From Phytophthora sp. 'mugwort' (lineage: Eukaryota; Oomycota; Peronosporomycetes; Peronosporales; Peronosporaceae): 64,000 bases of DNA. The DNA lies in NCBI GenBank assembly GCA_033558025.1, contig JAUCEF010000013.1:1481001-1545000 (forward strand), read 5' to 3'. Shown one piece after another: positions 1 through 10,412 of this stretch; position 1 is the first letter of the stretch, and every line of letters begins with the position of its first letter. Both the position numbers and the translations under genes were made by a program. The notes beneath the pieces were generated by a model that had not been told where the DNA came from, made no database searches, and worked only from the letters and a program-made list of their open reading frames with translations.

Positions 1-123
1 TACGATCCTCGACATCTTCGCTCAGTCGTCAAGTTTGTGGTTGGAAACATCACGGGTAACGTCCGAAGCTACCGAGAGCGTATTGAAGACGCATTGGTTA
101 GACGCTCTTTGCTCCAGCACTAG
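1..123 (+). CDS. 3' end of an unidentified gene (partial)
   Basis: The first 40 codons are open from the left edge of the window to a TAG at 121-123. The peptide is rich in charged residues and Val (ends RRSLLQH) and reads like the end of a helical domain rather than random sequence. Only the C-terminus is visible, so no family can be assigned. An open frame of 40 codons could occur by chance; the call rests on amino-acid composition and on the frame being open at the edge. Confidence 0.5.
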   Translation, partial: YDPRHLRSVVKFVVGNITGNVRSYRERIEDALVRRSLLQH

Positions 124-359
124 GGCATCCATCGATTTATAGCTGATACTCAAGCGAAATTCCATATTAGAAATGCCAAGAACGAAAATGTACTTGTTTA
201 AAAGCTACTTCGAACATATAGGCACCATCGAACGCACTTGTACATTCACTTAAACTCATCTACGCTACCGTACTGAAAACAGCTAACATACAACATTGAA
301 CGGCAAAAAAAGCAGTGAAGTTCGATCCTTCACCACTTGACTGGGTAGCGCCACTGCTC
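124..359. other. intergenic, nothing recognised
   Basis: AT-rich spacer between the partial gene on the left and the 3' end of the minus-strand membrane protein. No RNA gene or repeat is visible. Confidence 0.5.
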
Positions 360-1032
360 TTAAACACTTGCATCGACAAACCCTCCACTTCCTGCTACAG
401 CAACGACTGGCGTGTGGATTGCGTTGGAGTATTCGACGTCGCTTGTTTTACCCGCAGCGGGCGTGCGGACGGTGGTAGCGGCGTACGCCTCCTCAGCCTT
501 CACTGAGGCGGGCGTGGGGACGTCGCTCGAATAGTCCGTCTCGGCTTCCTCTCGCCGGGGCCTTACGCTTCCTCAAGGCCACAACTGCGGCCACCATACC
601 AAGCACTGCGACCAAGCAGCCAACGACGAGAAGGGGGACCGTTGCGCCGCTGCCTGAGCCAGTGCTGACGCTGTTCTCAGTCTCGTATTCCGCACGGGTG
701 GTGGCGTATGCGACTCCGACAGTGCCCTCGCTTGAGTATGCCACGCCAACAATGCCAACGGTTGATGCGGACGATTGTTCCCCTGACTGTGTCGTATCAG
801 CACTCTCCGTTGGTGCTGCCGTCGGGAACGTTGGAGCTGGCGTTGGGTCACTGCAGTTGGTCGGCGCGGGCGTCGGGATGTCCGCGAACGTCGTGGGCGC
901 CGGCGTTGCAAAGACGACAGCCGCTTGGTCGTCCTGTGCCGATGCCGAGAGCTGAATGGCGTTCTGCGGGTCACCGGCTTGGGCGGCACCTGCGATGACC
1001 AGGAAGGTCGCGACGACTCCAGTGAATTTCAT
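360..1032 (-). CDS. secreted/type I membrane mucin-like protein, probable frameshift in cytoplasmic tail
   Basis: The ATG at 1032 starts a clear signal peptide (MKFTGVVATFLVIAGAAQA). A Thr/Pro/Ala-rich ectodomain follows, with several PTPAP-like repeats and one NCS glycosylation site. A single hydrophobic membrane segment lies at about residues 130-154, followed by a basic stop-transfer stretch (RKRK). In the unbroken frame the protein ends at 493 after 179 residues. Just past RKRKAP the +1 frame stays open to a TAA at 360-362 and encodes an acidic tail with the same T-P motifs (DVPTPAS, VRTPAA, IHTPVV). I infer that the true product is about 223 residues and that one extra base lies in the GGGG run at 557-560. 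The gap (18 nt) is too short for an intron. This is either a sequencing error or a real mutation. Function is unknown; it is probably a cell-surface protein. Confidence 0.7.
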
Positions 1033-1944
1033 GGTTCTTAGTTGGAGGGGGGCTTGTTAACGATCTGAAGTGCGCACTTGGAGGCGAAATGGAAAATGAA
1101 TGGAAGAGTGGAGCATCGCGCAAGTCGCTCCTGATGGTAGACGTCGGTGTCATGCGTCATGCAGACTGCACTGTAGAGATCAGCACTACGAAACGAAAGT
1201 CTGTCGCTGTATCAGTTGGTTGACCAGGCTGGATAAGAATTGTTTTTTACCGCAGTAAGCATGGGCGTGTAAAGTGCCAGGCAGTTGGTTGATGAGGGCA
1301 TGTGGTGAGCCATTCCACCGCCAAAGATCCGGCAGAATGGATCGTACGTGAGTCCCAGCCGGAAGTCGCACCTAGATGGAGTCAACTGTCAGTCAACCGG
1401 TTCATTGATGTTTGTGGTTGGCATTGGCGGCGTAAAATACTCACCTACGATCGACTAAAAGTACATGTGCCGGTATTAATACATGGTAACAGCAAGCAAG
1501 CTCCGTTCCAAGCAGACGACCACGCAAAGGCGGCCTGGCAGTCTTGTGCCTCGTCACGTCGTCTGATGTTAGTCAGCGCAGGTCGCCGTTATGTGCGCCA
1601 CACGATATTTTAATTTTTAATACTTTGCGCAAACGTCAACAGAGCCACGAGATAACTATGCTGGTTTGGTGATTGGTCCCTTTTCTTAAGCGAAGAAACC
1701 AGTCATAACAAGGATCTCTGTGATTGGTCCCTCAATGTGGGACCAATCAGTAGCCCTGGTCGCCATTTAACACTCAGTATATCAAGTTAACTATACTGAC
1801 GCTGCTGTCTAAAACAAGTTGTTGATTGGTCTATCAGCTACAACATATAACACATTGCAGTGCACAAGTGAAAGTGTACTCATCTCTTTTCATCCAATGA
1901 TACGGCGTCAGCAACGCCAGCCGCACAACATAAACGACAGAGCA
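1033..1944. other. divergent promoter region
   Basis: About 0.9 kb between the divergently transcribed membrane-protein gene (minus) and HIS7 (plus). Short open frames here show no protein character. The HIS7-proximal half carries repeated ATTGG/CCAAT elements, described separately. Confidence 0.6.
1671..1830. promoter_or_regulatory. array of GATTGGTCC/CCAAT elements, including a perfect palindrome
   Basis: GATTGGTCCC occurs at 1671-1680 and 1722-1731, its reverse complement occurs at 1739-1748, and GATTGGT recurs at 1824-1830. The middle pair forms a perfect inverted repeat at 1721-1749: 11-bp arms TGATTGGTCCC around a 7-nt spacer. ATTGG is the core of the CCAAT box bound by NF-Y/HAP complexes in eukaryotes. 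The array lies 115-275 bp upstream of the HIS7 start codon. Which gene it controls is inference. Confidence 0.55.
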
Positions 1945-3660
1945 ATGGTGGAGGTGACGGTCCTGGACTACGGCGCCGGCAACGTACGCAGCCTGAAGAA
2001 CGCTATCCGTGCGGCGGGCCACTCGGTCAAGGATGTGACGAGCGCCGAGGACATCCGCAATGCTGAGGTGCTCATTTTCCCAGGCGTGGGCAACTTCCGC
2101 GCCGCCATGGAGTTCCTCAACGCCAGCGGCTACGTGGAGGAGCTCCGGAGCTACATTACAGCGGACCGGCGCTTCATGGGCATCTGCCTGGGCATGCAGA
2201 CACTGTTCGAGGGCTCGGAGGAGTGTCCCGAACTTAAGGGTCTAGGTATCATCAAGGGCAAGGTGGCGCGCTTCCCGTCCGAGCAAGTGACAGTGCCGCA
2301 TATCGGCTGGAACGGCATCAACGCCTGGAAGAAGTCGGCGCTGTTCGCGTCGCTACCTGTTAAGACGGAAGATGCCAAGGTCTACTTTGTGCACTCGTTC
2401 CGGGCCACTAAGACAGACAAGAATGCCGAGTGGGTGCTCACCACGACCAACTATGAGGACTTGGAATTCGTCAGCGCCGTGCAGAAGGGTAATGTCATGG
2501 CCACGCAGTTCCACCCCGAGAAAAGTGGCGCCCTGGGTATTGCCATCCTTAAGGGTTTCTTGGAGAATAAGGACCTTGCGGACCATGATACTCCGATCCC
2601 TGCAGCGGCCAGAGCCCAGCGGACAACGCTCTCTAAGCGGATCATTGCGTACGCGTTTTTATTAATACTGGGGGGTAGAGGTGGAAAATATGACGTTTTT
2701 ATTTATTGTTTTTATAGATGTCTGGATGTGCGCGCTAACGACCACGGGGACCTCGTGGTGACCAAGGGAGACCAATACGACGTGCGTGAGACCTCAGGTA
2801 GTGGTGAAGGGGGCAACGTTCGCAACATGGGCAAGCCGGTGGACCTGTGCAACCGCTACTTCGAAGAAGGTGCAGACGAAGTCGCGTTCCTGAACATCAC
2901 GAGCTTCCGTGAGCAGCCCATGGGCGATCTTCCGATGGCACGGGTGCTAGAGGCCAGCTCAGAGTGCGTGTTCGTGCCGCTCACGATTGGTGGCGGTATC
3001 CGTGAATACGTGGACGACCAGCTGCAGACTCACTCGGCACTGGATGTGGCGGCGATGTACTTCCGTTCGGGTGCTGACAAGGTTTCCATCGGCAGTGACG
3101 CCGTCTACGCGGCTGAAAAGTACTATGCGAATGGCAGCAAGGGTGACGGCACCAGCTCCATTGAGACCATTTCTGCCGTGTACGGTAACCAGGCTGTCGT
3201 GGTATCCATGGACCCGAAGCGGGTGTATGTGGCGTCGTTCTACGACGAGAATGGTAAGGACCACAATGTCGTCAAGCTGTCGAAACCTGGCCCGAATGGC
3301 GAGGAGTATTGCTGGTATCAGATGACGGTCCGCGGTGGCCGTGAGGCCCGTGATATCGATGCGGTGCAGCTGGCCCAGGCCGTTGAAGCTCTCGGCGCCG
3401 GTGAGCTTCTGCTTAATTGTGTGGACATGGACGGTCAGAAGGCCGGCTACGATTTGGACCTGATCTCGCTTGTGAAGAAGTCGGTACGTATCCCCATTGT
3501 CGCCTCCAGCGGTGCTGGTAAACCCGAGCACTTCACGGAGGTCTTTAAGAAGACTAACTGCGATGCTGCCCTTGCGGCTGGCATTTTCCACCGTAAGGAA
3601 GTGTCTATCCAAGAAGTTAAGGCGCAACTGCATACTGACAACATCAGTGTGCGTCTTTAA
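1945..3660 (+). CDS. HIS7: bifunctional imidazole glycerol phosphate synthase (HisHF)
   Basis: Converts PRFAR plus glutamine to imidazole glycerol phosphate and AICAR in histidine synthesis. The N-terminal half is a class I glutamine amidotransferase: VLDYGAGN near the start, nucleophile Cys81 in GICLGMQ, and His190/Glu192 in QFHPEKSG. The C-terminal half is the HisF barrel, with CLDVRAND at its start and VDMDG holding the second catalytic Asp. I start at the ATG at 1945 (MVEVTVLDYG), which fits the family; upstream in-frame Mets exist at 1819 and 1897. An intron at 2649-2717 (69 nt, GTACGC..TTATAG, phase 2) restores the family sequence KRIIACLDVR. It has no in-frame stop, so it looks like coding sequence. 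The spliced product is 548 residues, close to the fungal enzymes. A long antisense frame at 2959-3672 is a shadow. Confidence 0.95.
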   Translation: MVEVTVLDYGAGNVRSLKNAIRAAGHSVKDVTSAEDIRNAEVLIFPGVGNFRAAMEFLNASGYVEELRSYITADRRFMGICLGMQTLFEGSEECPELKGLGIIKGKVARFPSEQVTVPHIGWNGINAWKKSALFASLPVKTEDAKVYFVHSFRATKTDKNAEWVLTTTNYEDLEFVSAVQKGNVMATQFHPEKSGALGIAILKGFLENKDLADHDTPIPAAARAQRTTLSKRIIAYAFLLILGGRGGKYDVFIYCFYRCLDVRANDHGDLVVTKGDQYDVRETSGSGEGGNVRNMGKPVDLCNRYFEEGADEVAFLNITSFREQPMGDLPMARVLEASSECVFVPLTIGGGIREYVDDQLQTHSALDVAAMYFRSGADKVSIGSDAVYAAEKYYANGSKGDGTSSIETISAVYGNQAVVVSMDPKRVYVASFYDENGKDHNVVKLSKPGPNGEEYCWYQMTVRGGREARDIDAVQLAQAVEALGAGELLLNCVDMDGQKAGYDLDLISLVKKSVRIPIVASSGAGKPEHFTEVFKKTNCDAALAAGIFHRKEVSIQEVKAQLHTDNISVRL

Positions 3661-3877
3661 AGACATCTTCATGCATTAACGCAGCCGCAATGCAGGTAAG
3701 TAGAGCTTAGTGACTAGATAAACGGTACGAGCCTCCGCGTTCCTAGCATTCATGCAGCTTGCAGCTCCGTTCACAGGTTTCTTACTCACACAACACAAAA
3801 AATAGAGCCAAACTACGGCGATACCTTATACATTTTCTTTCAGTAACACAAAAGTGATTCAAGATTCATATCCCTGC
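3661..3877. other. convergent 3' region
   Basis: Short spacer between the stop codons of HIS7 (plus) and the coiled-coil gene (minus). It should hold both 3' UTRs. Confidence 0.5.
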
Positions 3878-5727
3878 TCAAGCTGCTTCGCTCTCTGCTT
3901 GATGAAAGTGGAATAGATCGTCTTCGCCGCCGCCAGCAACGTGTCGGAAGAAGCTACGATGCACAAGACCTGTGGTTGTCATCCTTACTTCCTGTAGGTC
4001 GTCAGTGGGGGTTTCCTCGTTTTTGTTGGGGTTGTTGTCGCTACTGGACATCTCTATGGAGTGTGCCTGAACTTGTGGAACTGTTTGAGCTCTCCACGGT
4101 ATTAATGGTGACACGCTTGTGCGAACAGCTCCAGCAGATCGGCGAACTCCTAATGACAAGGCACCAGTGGGTGTGCTACTCGTCCGGAGTCGTGCACTTG
4201 AAGTGTGAGGCCGGTTGACGGCTTTCGTGGCGAGTAGCATTTGCTGTTTATGCTTTCGACTGGCTGAGGTCGAGTCGCTCGAGTAGCTGGACGATGACGA
4301 TGGCCGAGACGGCATTGGAATAAATACTTGAGAACTCTTTTCTCTCTCTAGCAGGTCCTGATAGTCCAACATGATGTTCCGCGTGCCGTTCTGTAAGATA
4401 ATAAGTGAGTGTGAGTGACACATCAATTAGCAATTCTTTGAACGACTTCTCGATACCTGACTTCGCTGAATTTCCTCTAGAATTGCCACATTTTCCTCGT
4501 GTAGATTTGTCGCCAATGTTGCAAGAGGCCCTTTAACATTATCGAGATCCCCTTGTGTTTCCTTTAAAAGACCGGCCAGTCTCCGCATACAGGCGTCCAG
4601 TTGTGCGAGACGCTCTTTGTGATGTAGTAGACGATCATTAGCACCTTTCACCCGCTGATTCAGTTGTTGGACATGTTGTTCGTACGTTACACACGCCTTA
4701 TTCACTTCGTTCTGTAGTTTTTCATTAGTAGCATTGAGCTTTGCATCAACCGCATCCACCAGTCCGGAATGTGCAAATTGTTCAAGATTGTGCAGTGTCT
4801 TGGTGAGCTGCTGGCCGTGTGCCTCCACTTGCTTCAAATTGTGCGCGAGTCGTGCTTGTCTCGCATCTTGCGCACTTTTGTCAGTTTGTGTTTGGGTTTG
4901 CAATCCACTCAGCGTTTCCGTCAATGACTGGAGGTTAGCAAGGGCTTGGAAGGTTTGCTCATCCAAGGCACGAAGTTGAGCTGTCATACTTTGCTCGGCA
5001 CTTTCCAGCTGCACGATAGAGTTCCGAGCTGCTGTCTGCTTGCGTGTGAGATCCAACATGTTCACGTGGAGCTCTGCCACTTGTCGTTGACGCTGACGGT
5101 CTCCATCCATGTAATTGCTGAGCATTTCCAGCTGATCCGTCATTTTCGCGATGCGCAATGCTGCCGTCTCCAGCGACGCCGTCTGACCGGCGACGTCGGG
5201 GTTGAAGACCCGATTGAAATCCTCAATTCCAAGCTTGACACTCACTTGGTTCTCCACCTGGCCCGCAAAAGTAGAGAAAAGGTCACGAACGTGTTGCTCT
5301 GTTGCAATGCGTAGCTTGTGCAGGTCCCAGGCATTGGCATCGAACACAGACACGTCCAGCTTGGTGTTCTGCAAGGTGACGAGTGACGTCAGGTCTGCTT
5401 TCTGGTCGAAATGAGCTGCCATCTCCGCTCGCATCGTGTCCATCTGAGCGTCCACATGAGCCAACGACACTTTGGTGGAGAGTGCGGCGTCCAGCTGAGC
5501 TCGTGTCACGAACGACGCCAGCAGTTCAGCTGTCCGAGCTCGTTCATCCTGAGCGAGACGACTGGAAGCTCGCAGCTCATCCATCTGCGACTTGAGTCGA
5601 TCCACTTCCGCCCACAAGTAGCGACTGCCTACAGAGCACACCGAAAGAAGAGATGAGATGCTACAAATGTATCACAATATGCATGCAGACAGTCCAGACC
5701 GGCGATGGCCATGTGAACCTCCGCCAT
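3878..5727 (-). CDS. coiled-coil protein of unknown function
   Basis: Three exons. The long exon at 4457-5628 encodes an almost continuous heptad-rich coiled coil (many Gln, Leu, Ala, Asp; little Pro). An intron at 4391-4456 (GTATCG..TTACAG, phase 0) joins it to exon 3 (3878-4390), which encodes a Ser/Thr-rich disordered tail. The long exon opens with a phase-1 acceptor at 5629, so a short first exon is needed. The best start is the ATG at 5727 (MAEVHMAIAG), with a donor either at 5699 or at 5690; I cannot choose between them. The product is about 570 residues. Long helical proteins of this kind are common in flagellar axonemes and centrosomes, and this species makes zoospores if it is an oomycete, but I recognise no diagnostic domain. 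Confidence 0.8.
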
Positions 5728-6326
5728 CCTCCCACGCGTCTTAGACCGAACACTCGAATGTCAAGCAAAGTTCCCGTGTATTATTAGCGAATTACTACTA
5801 TATCGATTTTTAGTGAGCTTCTCGGTTGGGAGGAAATGGCTACATTACAGTACTCCGTACTATACACTCATGTATACTTAAGTATACCATGAATACCGCT
5901 TCAAGTGTGGCATCGACATTGCCAAATAAGGTTGCTCCTACTAACGTTGCATTTTTTATCGCAACTTGTCCGCAACTTATTCGGTGGTACGTCAAGGTTT
6001 TTGCTGTCAAGATCGAGGTTTTTCGGGAGGGGGGAACAACAACAGCACCAGAGCAAACGAACGTCCGGACCGCGGTCCTCTTCCTCAGCAGCGCGTACGT
6101 GGCCTCCTGCCTCGAATCCAGGACCCAGTCCGCCGCCGTCTCCTCCCCATCTAGTCGTCTGCCATCTCTATAACTCGCTTGCTTCCCTCGTTGCCGCGCG
6201 GGCCCGCGCTCATGGATTATGAATTGGTGCGCATTCCCTCAAGTCAATAATGAATCGCAGCTGTCCCAAACCTGCGCAGAATGCGGGGTGTCAATTCATT
6301 GTTCTAATTTTTAATCCACTTCAATA
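5728..6326. promoter_or_regulatory. shared promoter region of divergent genes; candidate initiator at 6296-6310
   Basis: About 600 bp between divergent starts. At 6296-6310 the sequence TCATTGTTCTAATTT matches about 11 of 14 positions of the oomycete initiator consensus TCATTYYNCAWTTT. It lies some 30 bp upstream of the PPP4R1 ATG, the expected place. The match is imperfect. A small open frame at 5826-6173 has no protein character. Confidence 0.35.
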
Positions 6327-8803
6327 ATGTCACAGGGCGACGAGGAGCTCATGAACAAGGAGTCCGAGCTAGCGAACGGTCCGACCTTCGAGGACCTGGC
6401 TATCGACGACAGTCTGAGCGACCTACAGCGCGTCACCAAGTACGTGTGCAGCAACATTGCGCTGCAGCGCGTTATCCACGTCAAGATGTTGCATGAAACC
6501 GCAAGGTCCGTAGGCTTCCAGGCCACGTGTGATCAGCTGTTGCCGCTGCTCGAGCCGCTGGTCTGCGACGTCGAGTACGTCGTGCGTCAGCACGTGGCGT
6601 TGCAGTTCCCGCCGCTCTGTCGGTTCCTGGTGGAGGCGAAGCCCAACGCGGGCTACAAGGTCCTGCTGGACAAACTGATTCCGCTGGTCACCAAGCTCGT
6701 ATCAGACGACCAGCATGAAGTGCGCTCCGCAGCGAGCGAGAGCCTCGTGGAGATGGCGGCGCTGGTTAAACCCGAGGATCAGGGACAGCACGTGCTGACG
6801 ATCGTTTTACCGCTGGCACACGACGACGACAATGAGCAGTTCAGGATTTCCGCCGTGACGCTCTATAATGGACTGGCGGAACATTTCGGACCGGAATTGT
6901 GCCAGCAATTCTGCGTGCCCGAACTCATTTCGCTGTCGGAAGATCCGGTCTTTCGAGTACGGAAATCGACGGCGTTGAGTTTCCCAAATGTTTGCAAGAC
7001 GGCCGGCGTGGAGCTGACTCGAGAGAGACTGATTCCAGCATTCCAGCGACTTGCAAAGGATGATATTTGGGGCGTGCGCAAGGCGTGTGCTGAGTGTCTG
7101 GTTACTGTTGCATTGGCACTTGCACCTACAGATAGGGGGCCGATACTGATACCGTTGTTTGAAAACTTTATTAATGATTCGTCGCGGTGGGTGCGTATGG
7201 CCGCCTACCAGAGTTTGGGGCCGTTCCTGGCGGCGTTGGAAAAAGATCAGGTTACAGATGAACTCGTGGATCACTTTACGAGCATGGCGACAACGGCTGC
7301 AGCACAGTTGGGTGGCAGTGGTGAAGTGGACATTAAATTTCATTGTGCATTTAATTTCCCAGCGGTGGTCAGTATTCTGGGAGCCGCCGAGTGGCTGAAA
7401 CTTTCTCCGACGTTCGAACTGCTACACAATGACGCTTTCTGGAAGATCCGACGGTCGTTTGCGTACTCGTTACACGAGCTGGCCCGGATTCTTGGCCAGG
7501 GCATTACAGAAACACAGTTAGCGACAGCATTCGACAGTTATCTTCATGACGTGCAGGACGTGCGGCTAGGCGTGATGCTGCACTTTGCTGATTTTTTGGA
7601 GACTGTGTCACCGTCGTTTCGTGAAAGTTATTTACCAGTGCTTGCCGAGTTTGACTCATTCGACAACACCACCAAGTGGCGCTTCCGCGAAGTGCTGAGT
7701 GGCCAACTAGCGCAGCTGTGCCGCACTTTCACACCGGAGGCGACTTTTTCAGTGATTAACCCTTTGGTATTCAAGCTTGTTACAGACCCGGTCGCTGTAG
7801 TTCGAGAACAGAGTTATCATGTACGTGTATGTCTATGATTTTTAGTATTTTTCTGAGTATAACCTAACGTGTTCTCTTGCTGTATGTGTGTGAAATACAG
7901 GCATGTCCGCTGCTAGTAGCACGTCTAAGCTCGAATCCGGAGTGGCTGACTGCAGTTGTCGACAAATTCGTGACACTCGCAAAATCTTCACATTATCAGG
8001 ATAGACAGTGCTTTTTAAAGATTTGCGCGTCCTTCCTGTCACCCACGGCCCAAAATGATCAGGATACAGACGAAGTTGAAGACGCCAAGTTGGCTGAAGC
8101 AGCTCGGGACTTCTTTTTCTCGAAGCTCGCAGCAGTGTTTTGCTCGTTGGCGCTCGACCCTGTTTCAAATGTCCGCGTGGTTTTCTCCGAAACAGCTATC
8201 AAACATCAAAAATTGTGCCGAGAACACCCTGAATGTCCAGACTCTTTGCGAGAGATTCTAACAACTACAACGTTCACGACCGTCGACGAACTTACCACTA
8301 ATTTGTCTAAACGAGTTGAAGCATTGGCGCTGGAAGCCAAGAGTAAAGAGGTAGTGGAGGCTTCACCGACCTCCACAGATACTGATAAGGAAAACGCAAG
8401 CAACCCCGAATCGAAGTCGGAGACTCTTGAGGCAGCAGATGCTGCGTCTAATGAGGTAAAACTCGACGTCTCAGAAGCTCGTGTACCTGCAGAGAATACA
8501 ACGACAGAGAATGGAGCTCCCCCGGCGGCCTCATCATCGGCAATCTCACCAGTAGAAGCAGGAGACGTTCCGGACCCTATATCGTTGGTACAAGCAGGAG
8601 ACTCGGAGGAAGTAGCCGCGGCAGCGCCAGTTGAAAGCACAGATTTAGTTTCTGATCCAGTGGTGTCGCCGACAAACGAGTCATTTATCTCGTTATTAAC
8701 AGCGGCAACGGAAGTTTCTGCATCCTCAGAGACAAAAGGGGATGTGTCAAGTTCAAACGCAGCTAGGGAATCGACAAAAACGACCGCAGACCCCACTGCG
8801 TAA
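6327..8803 (+). CDS. PPP4R1: serine/threonine-protein phosphatase 4 regulatory subunit 1-like HEAT-repeat protein
   Basis: Two exons: 6327-7820 and 7901-8803, with the intron at 7821-7900 (GTACGT..AATACAG, phase 0), giving 798 residues. The first 600 residues are tandem HEAT repeats. Blocks typical of PP4R1 are visible, including DDIWGVRKACAECLV, SSRWVRMAAYQSLGPF and WKIRRSFAYSLHELA. The last 230 residues are acidic, rich in Ser/Glu/Ala and probably disordered. PP4R1 scaffolds the PP2A-like catalytic subunit PP4c and directs it to substrates. The upstream gene diverges and the next gene is convergent, so this is a single transcription unit. A PP2A A-subunit is the alternative, but it is shorter and all HEAT. 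Confidence 0.88.
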
Positions 8804-9227
8804 AGCGTTCATGCGTAGAGGGGAGGGGATTGATGGATGGATAGATGAATCTTAACAGTTAGAAGCAGGGGTAACTCGACAATCAAAAGATGTCGCAATG
8901 ATGATGCCATGTGAGCACATCGCAATTGCGATTTAGACGAAAGTCTCCACCGAAATGTCAAGCCAGGTATCGACAGCTCGACACCGATCGAGATTCAACG
9001 ACAGCAGCACGTCGGTCAGGAAACTATCGTCACTGGCAGCCTTCCTGCCAATATGTGCATGTATCTAAAAACAATTTAAGACAATTCCAGTCGTTTGTGC
9101 TAATAAAATTCATTTTCTTGACATTCTGGCTAAAAACGGCCGGCAACTCAGTGTCAAGTGAAGTAGTTTCCACTGTTGCTACTCGACCATGAAAACTTGA
9201 GAAAATACACTAGATCGTCTCTTAATC
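8804..9227. other. convergent intergenic region
   Basis: 424 bp between the stop codons of PPP4R1 and the PRELI gene. It is AT-leaning with no recognisable gene and presumably holds both 3' UTRs. Confidence 0.5.
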
Positions 9228-9875
9228 TTACTGTTTTTCTGCACACTTGGCCGCCGCCTTAGCTGCCTCCTTCGCAGCATTCATCGCCACCGAGTCCTTA
9301 GCCGCGTTTATTGTTTCACAAAAAGCCGGCTGAAACGTGCCCTGGAAAATGTCGTTGCAGATTTCCTCCACTGCGCGGATGCCTTTCGCCGCTGTCTCGG
9401 CGCCACGGCTGACAGAAAACTTCTCGAGTTTCTGGCTCAGTAGCGGCACGAAAGCTGTGACCTTCGCCTCGGCCTCGTACAGCGTCTTGTGCGCGTCGTC
9501 CGGGTGCACCGAGTATACACAAGTCTCCTCGACGGTAGCCACGGACCGCAGCGACAGATTCGTAGACTTGAGCACCAGCCGCTTGCGCTGTGGGTCACAC
9601 GTCGTCTCCTCGAAGACGTAGGTGGAGTCCCCCAAAGCCGAGCGCACCCAGCCGGGCACGTTCTTCTGCGTCACCTTGGCCAGGCGCGTGGTCACGAGGC
9701 GGCCATGCGCGTCCAGACGCCGGTCCAGAACGTCCACGCGCTCCACGTGCGCGAGGCGCTCATTCGGGTACTTGTTCCAGAAGGCGCGCGTGACGACGTC
9801 CCAGTGGAAAGGATACACGTGGCGAGTCTCGTTGGTCAGCACCATCGTCCTGTACGATGGAAGAGCTTCGTCCAC
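9228..9875 (-). CDS. PRELI/MSF1 domain protein (mitochondrial intermembrane-space phospholipid transfer)
   Basis: A single-exon frame of 215 codons from the ATG at 9875, or 205 codons from the second ATG at 9845 (MVLTNETRHVYPFHW), which fits the usual start of the domain. Hallmarks of the Ups1/PRELI/SLMO family are present: an aromatic HVYPFHWDVVTRAFWNKYPN block, the strand-rich middle with TRLAKVTQKNVPGW, and the late WSVHPDD-like turn (here YSVHPDD). The C-terminus is Ala/Lys-rich helix. Family members bind TRIAP1/Mdm35-type partners and carry phosphatidic acid or phosphatidylserine between mitochondrial membranes. The exact lipid cannot be read from sequence. Confidence 0.87.
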   Translation of the reverse strand: MDEALPSYRTMVLTNETRHVYPFHWDVVTRAFWNKYPNERLAHVERVDVLDRRLDAHGRLVTTRLAKVTQKNVPGWVRSALGDSTYVFEETTCDPQRKRLVLKSTNLSLRSVATVEETCVYSVHPDDAHKTLYEAEAKVTAFVPLLSQKLEKFSVSRGAETAAKGIRAVEEICNDIFQGTFQPAFCETINAAKDSVAMNAAKEAAKAAAKCAEKQ

Positions 9876-10412
9876 AAAAAGAATCGTTGCTTGTCGTTCG
9901 ATTTAAAACTGAGCCGCACGATTGATGGGTAAACAGGAGAGGTAGTCCGGATAACGGATAACCTTCGAGAATGTATGAATTAGGTATGAATGCGATCTTT
10001 AGTGGAAAAAAATCGTTTTCTAGAACGTATAATCGGTGGAATTTGATATCAAAAAGTGAACTGCTGGGACAAGTTGCGACGGCTCGAACCGTTTTGCGGT
10101 GGTCGTCCAGCCAGCGGCCGTTTTTTCAATTTTAGAGAATGCATCTTACACAACTGAGGTTTGAGACGCGCCACTGCTCATGCGTGTCTCGTGCGTCGTC
10201 CATGAAATCCACCTATGCGATTAATGGCTACGCATAGCCATTAATGCGCTGGCAAGTGGCAATGAGGTCAGATGCGGAAGGAGTGTGCAGCAAAATAGAA
10301 TGGTAATATTTGAGAAGTCGCGGCTCCATAATCGAACAAGTTACTAGGTCATGCAGCTTAATAGCTCTCAAAACCGACCAAATTAAAGAAAAATCTGGAA
10401 CGCGTGACTGCC
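9876..10412. other. intergenic region with a stem-loop
   Basis: Upstream of the PRELI gene and downstream of CLASP. The only structure seen is an inverted repeat at 10220-10245, listed next. No tRNA fold was found. Confidence 0.5.
10220..10245. repeat. perfect inverted repeat, 11-bp arms, 4-nt loop
   Basis: ATTAATGGCTA, then CGCA, then TAGCCATTAAT. It lies 168 bp past the CLASP stop codon on the transcribed side, so it could form a hairpin in the CLASP 3' UTR, or it could be a footprint of a small transposon. Confidence 0.6.

Noticed and set aside
551..568. An 18-nt GT..AG segment that could repair the surface-protein frame as an intron
   Set aside because: Far shorter than any other intron in the window (55 nt or more); a one-base error is simpler.
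2959..3672. 237-codon open frame antisense to HIS7
   Set aside because: Fully overlaps conserved HisF codons on the other strand; composition follows the complementary codon pattern and no domain is seen.
5826..6222. Plus-strand frames of 105-115 codons upstream of PPP4R1
   Set aside because: Lie in the shared promoter, no domain, no splice connection to PPP4R1.
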